Source of the DNA: CPC320 sp002684375
Lineage (GTDB): Bacteria; Pseudomonadota; Alphaproteobacteria; Rhodobacterales; Rhodobacteraceae
NCBI GenBank assembly: GCA_965662545.1
Contig: CBFIHZ010000007.1
Coordinates: 54,446-118,445 of the forward strand
Direction: 5' to 3'
Length of the DNA: 64,000 bases
This document shows, piece by piece, positions 62,754 through 64,000 of the stretch. The translations under genes were made by a program, and so were the position numbers. Every line of letters begins with the position of its first letter. Position 1 is the first letter of the stretch. A model generated the notes under the pieces. The model was not told the DNA's origin. It saw only the letters and a program-made list of their open reading frames with translations, and searched no databases.

Positions 62754-64000
62754 TTAATGTGCTGACGAAGGCAACAATTCTTCGATCATTTCGACCAATC
62801 CCTGCAAGCCCTTAACGCGCTTGGTCTGCGCCAGAACCCTGTCAATAACCGGGCCGATATTACCCGCATGGTGCCGCGCCTTAGCTGCGTATAACCCTAT
62901 GGACACTGTCACCATCGCCAAGTGGTAATTTATTTCACGGCGATAACTGGCACGGTCGCTGTCCGAAGTGGCCTGCCCATGGGCGCGGGTTAGCTTTTCA
63001 ATCGACCTCATCATATGGGTGAACACCGCGTCATCTTCTTTGGCAAGCGGCACCAAATCACGCGCGGCGGCGCGGGTGGCGCTTAACAGCGCCTCAACCT
63101 GCTCTAACGCTTGTAACGGGGTCTGGTTCGGGGCCATTTCAATATTCTGCAGTGGTGCAAACCTCAGGAAAGTATCCGCAAAATGGTTCCGGACCAGATC
63201 AAGCAAACTATTGACCTGCCGGGTTAAATCCTTTGAAAGCGGGTCGCCCAATTCGGCCCGTGTGGCGGCATCCAAACTAAAATCTTCAAGCGCTTCGCCA
63301 TATTCAATCACTTTGCCAATGTTCAATGTATGGCTTTGTTCGGGGCGACCCAGCGTGTCGATGACCCCGTCAAGATAGGGGGTGATCTGCGCCGCATACA
63401 TGTTACCACTTGACGCCTTCAGTGCCGTGCTCAATGTCTGCAGACCCTCGCACAGGTCTTCGGCACCTTCCAGAAATCGTGCCAACTGGACCGGATCGCG
63501 CAACCGGCGCAAATCTTCTTCGAAGGGCATCAACCGCATCACACGGGCTAAGCTGTCAAATTGAAAATCGCCGATTGAGGCCCGCATCAAGCGCGTGCTG
63601 AGCAGAGTGTGATACTGCGCGGTCTGGGTGAGGTTCACATTCTTGAGATACGCAAACAAATCGGTGGCACGCTTGGCATTGTCCTTAATCTCGGCGATTT
63701 CGGCGATCCGGGGATCCGCCTGTGCCGCCACCGTGTTTTTGAACGCGAGACCCGCGGATTGGGGCGCGTCTGCAAGCTGGGTCAGGGGCAAAAGTGGCGA
63801 TAAATCGCTGACCTGCGTGCCCGACAGGTCAAGGTGTTTCAGATCCTCCAGCCCCGACAAAACCGAGATATCGCTGACCGGCGTGCCCGACAGGAAAAGC
63901 CTGCTCAAAGCGGTCAAGCCAGACAAAGCCGAAATGTCGCTGACCTGTGTGCCCGACAGGGAAAGGTCTGTCAAAGCGGTCAAGGTGCCAATGTCTGGTG
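62754..64000 (-). CDS. Leucine-rich-repeat protein, 5' part beyond the window
   Basis: The gene is open to the right edge, so its start is not seen; the first TTG in the window (63983) is only an internal codon. At the N-terminal side of what is visible there are three leucine-rich repeats of about 22 residues, each with the core LSGTQVSDIS or a variant (about 63800-64000). The following 320 residues are alpha-helical with no known motif, ending in KGLQGLVEMIEELLPSSAH. Many LRR proteins of this type are surface or signalling proteins; the role here is unknown. OsmC lies downstream. Confidence 0.8.
   Translation of the reverse strand, partial: PDIGTLTALTDLSLSGTQVSDISALSGLTALSRLFLSGTPVSDISVLSGLEDLKHLDLSGTQVSDLSPLLPLTQLADAPQSAGLAFKNTVAAQADPRIAEIAEIKDNAKRATDLFAYLKNVNLTQTAQYHTLLSTRLMRASIGDFQFDSLARVMRLMPFEEDLRRLRDPVQLARFLEGAEDLCEGLQTLSTALKASSGNMYAAQITPYLDGVIDTLGRPEQSHTLNIGKVIEYGEALEDFSLDAATRAELGDPLSKDLTRQVNSLLDLVRNHFADTFLRFAPLQNIEMAPNQTPLQALEQVEALLSATRAAARDLVPLAKEDDAVFTHMMRSIEKLTRAHGQATSDSDRASYRREINYHLAMVTVSIGLYAAKARHHAGNIGPVIDRVLAQTKRVKGLQGLVEMIEELLPSSAH

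Noticed and set aside
1..64000. CRISPR arrays, tRNA and rRNA genes, IS elements or prophage genes
   Set aside because: No regularly spaced repeat units with spacers, no cloverleaf-like or rRNA-like sequence and no transposase or phage-structural protein was seen.

Overview
The window looks like a chromosomal stretch of an alphaproteobacterium of the order Rhodobacterales, probably the Roseobacter group. This rests on gene content and neighbourhood: methylmalonyl-CoA epimerase followed by a DUF1467 protein, rimP-nusA-ylxR-infB, argJ-mutT beside secA, a Kdo isomerase-lptC-lptA-lptB-hpf-ptsN string, and serC-serA with a leader RNA. Base composition is moderate in G+C and there are no rRNA or tRNA genes, no IS element, no prophage and no CRISPR array that I can see. 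The species cannot be named from the sequence alone.

Layout. 0-2.5 kb: methylmalonyl-CoA epimerase, two small membrane proteins, a nitroreductase and a short conserved hypothetical. 2.66-3.16 kb: a broken M48 metalloprotease. 3.2-8.8 kb: the transcription/translation operon rimP-nusA-ylxR-infB behind a leader that carries an intrinsic terminator. 8.8-11.3 kb (minus): parvulin isomerase, argJ, mutT. 11.5-16.8 kb: secA, an exported protein of unknown role, and a periplasmic binding/OmpA fusion. 16.8-20.9 kb (minus): dnaK-dnaJ with a heat-shock-type promoter, then radC. 20.9-30.1 kb: a surface-polysaccharide region with an ABC-2 permease, cysQ, kdsB, galU, two tandem paralogous glycosyltransferases, a GT14-type branching enzyme and a two-domain sulfotransferase; CysQ would clear the PAP made by a PAPS-dependent sulfotransferase. 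30.1-34.9 kb (minus): RNase D, Kdo isomerase, LptCAB, HPF, PtsN. Kdo supply and LPS transport therefore sit next to the polysaccharide genes.

35.4-45.9 kb is an acyl-CoA catabolism island: a stand-alone 3-hydroxyacyl-CoA dehydrogenase, two enoyl-CoA hydratases, two SDRs, TesB thioesterase, a MaoC hydratase, a nitronate-monooxygenase-like flavoprotein, an ACAD10-like phosphotransferase and a serine hydrolase. 46-53 kb holds a LysE exporter and then a tightly packed minus-strand operon: LysR regulator, aldehyde dehydrogenase, an M19 dipeptidase homologue whose metal site looks half lost, a 567-residue protein I do not recognise, and a DUF3726 protein. Matching TTCAG-N5-CTGAA palindromes lie upstream of both the regulator and the operon. 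This operon is the best candidate for an undescribed system. 53-64 kb: a PfkB sugar kinase, serC-serA behind a probable serC-motif leader, a PPP-like phosphatase, an aromatic aminotransferase, a mercaptopyruvate sulfurtransferase, smpB, a class III aminotransferase, an OsmC protein and a leucine-rich-repeat gene that runs off the right edge.

Short GC-rich tandem repeats of 14-15 bp occur at three separate places (38.4, 47.2 and 62.2 kb).
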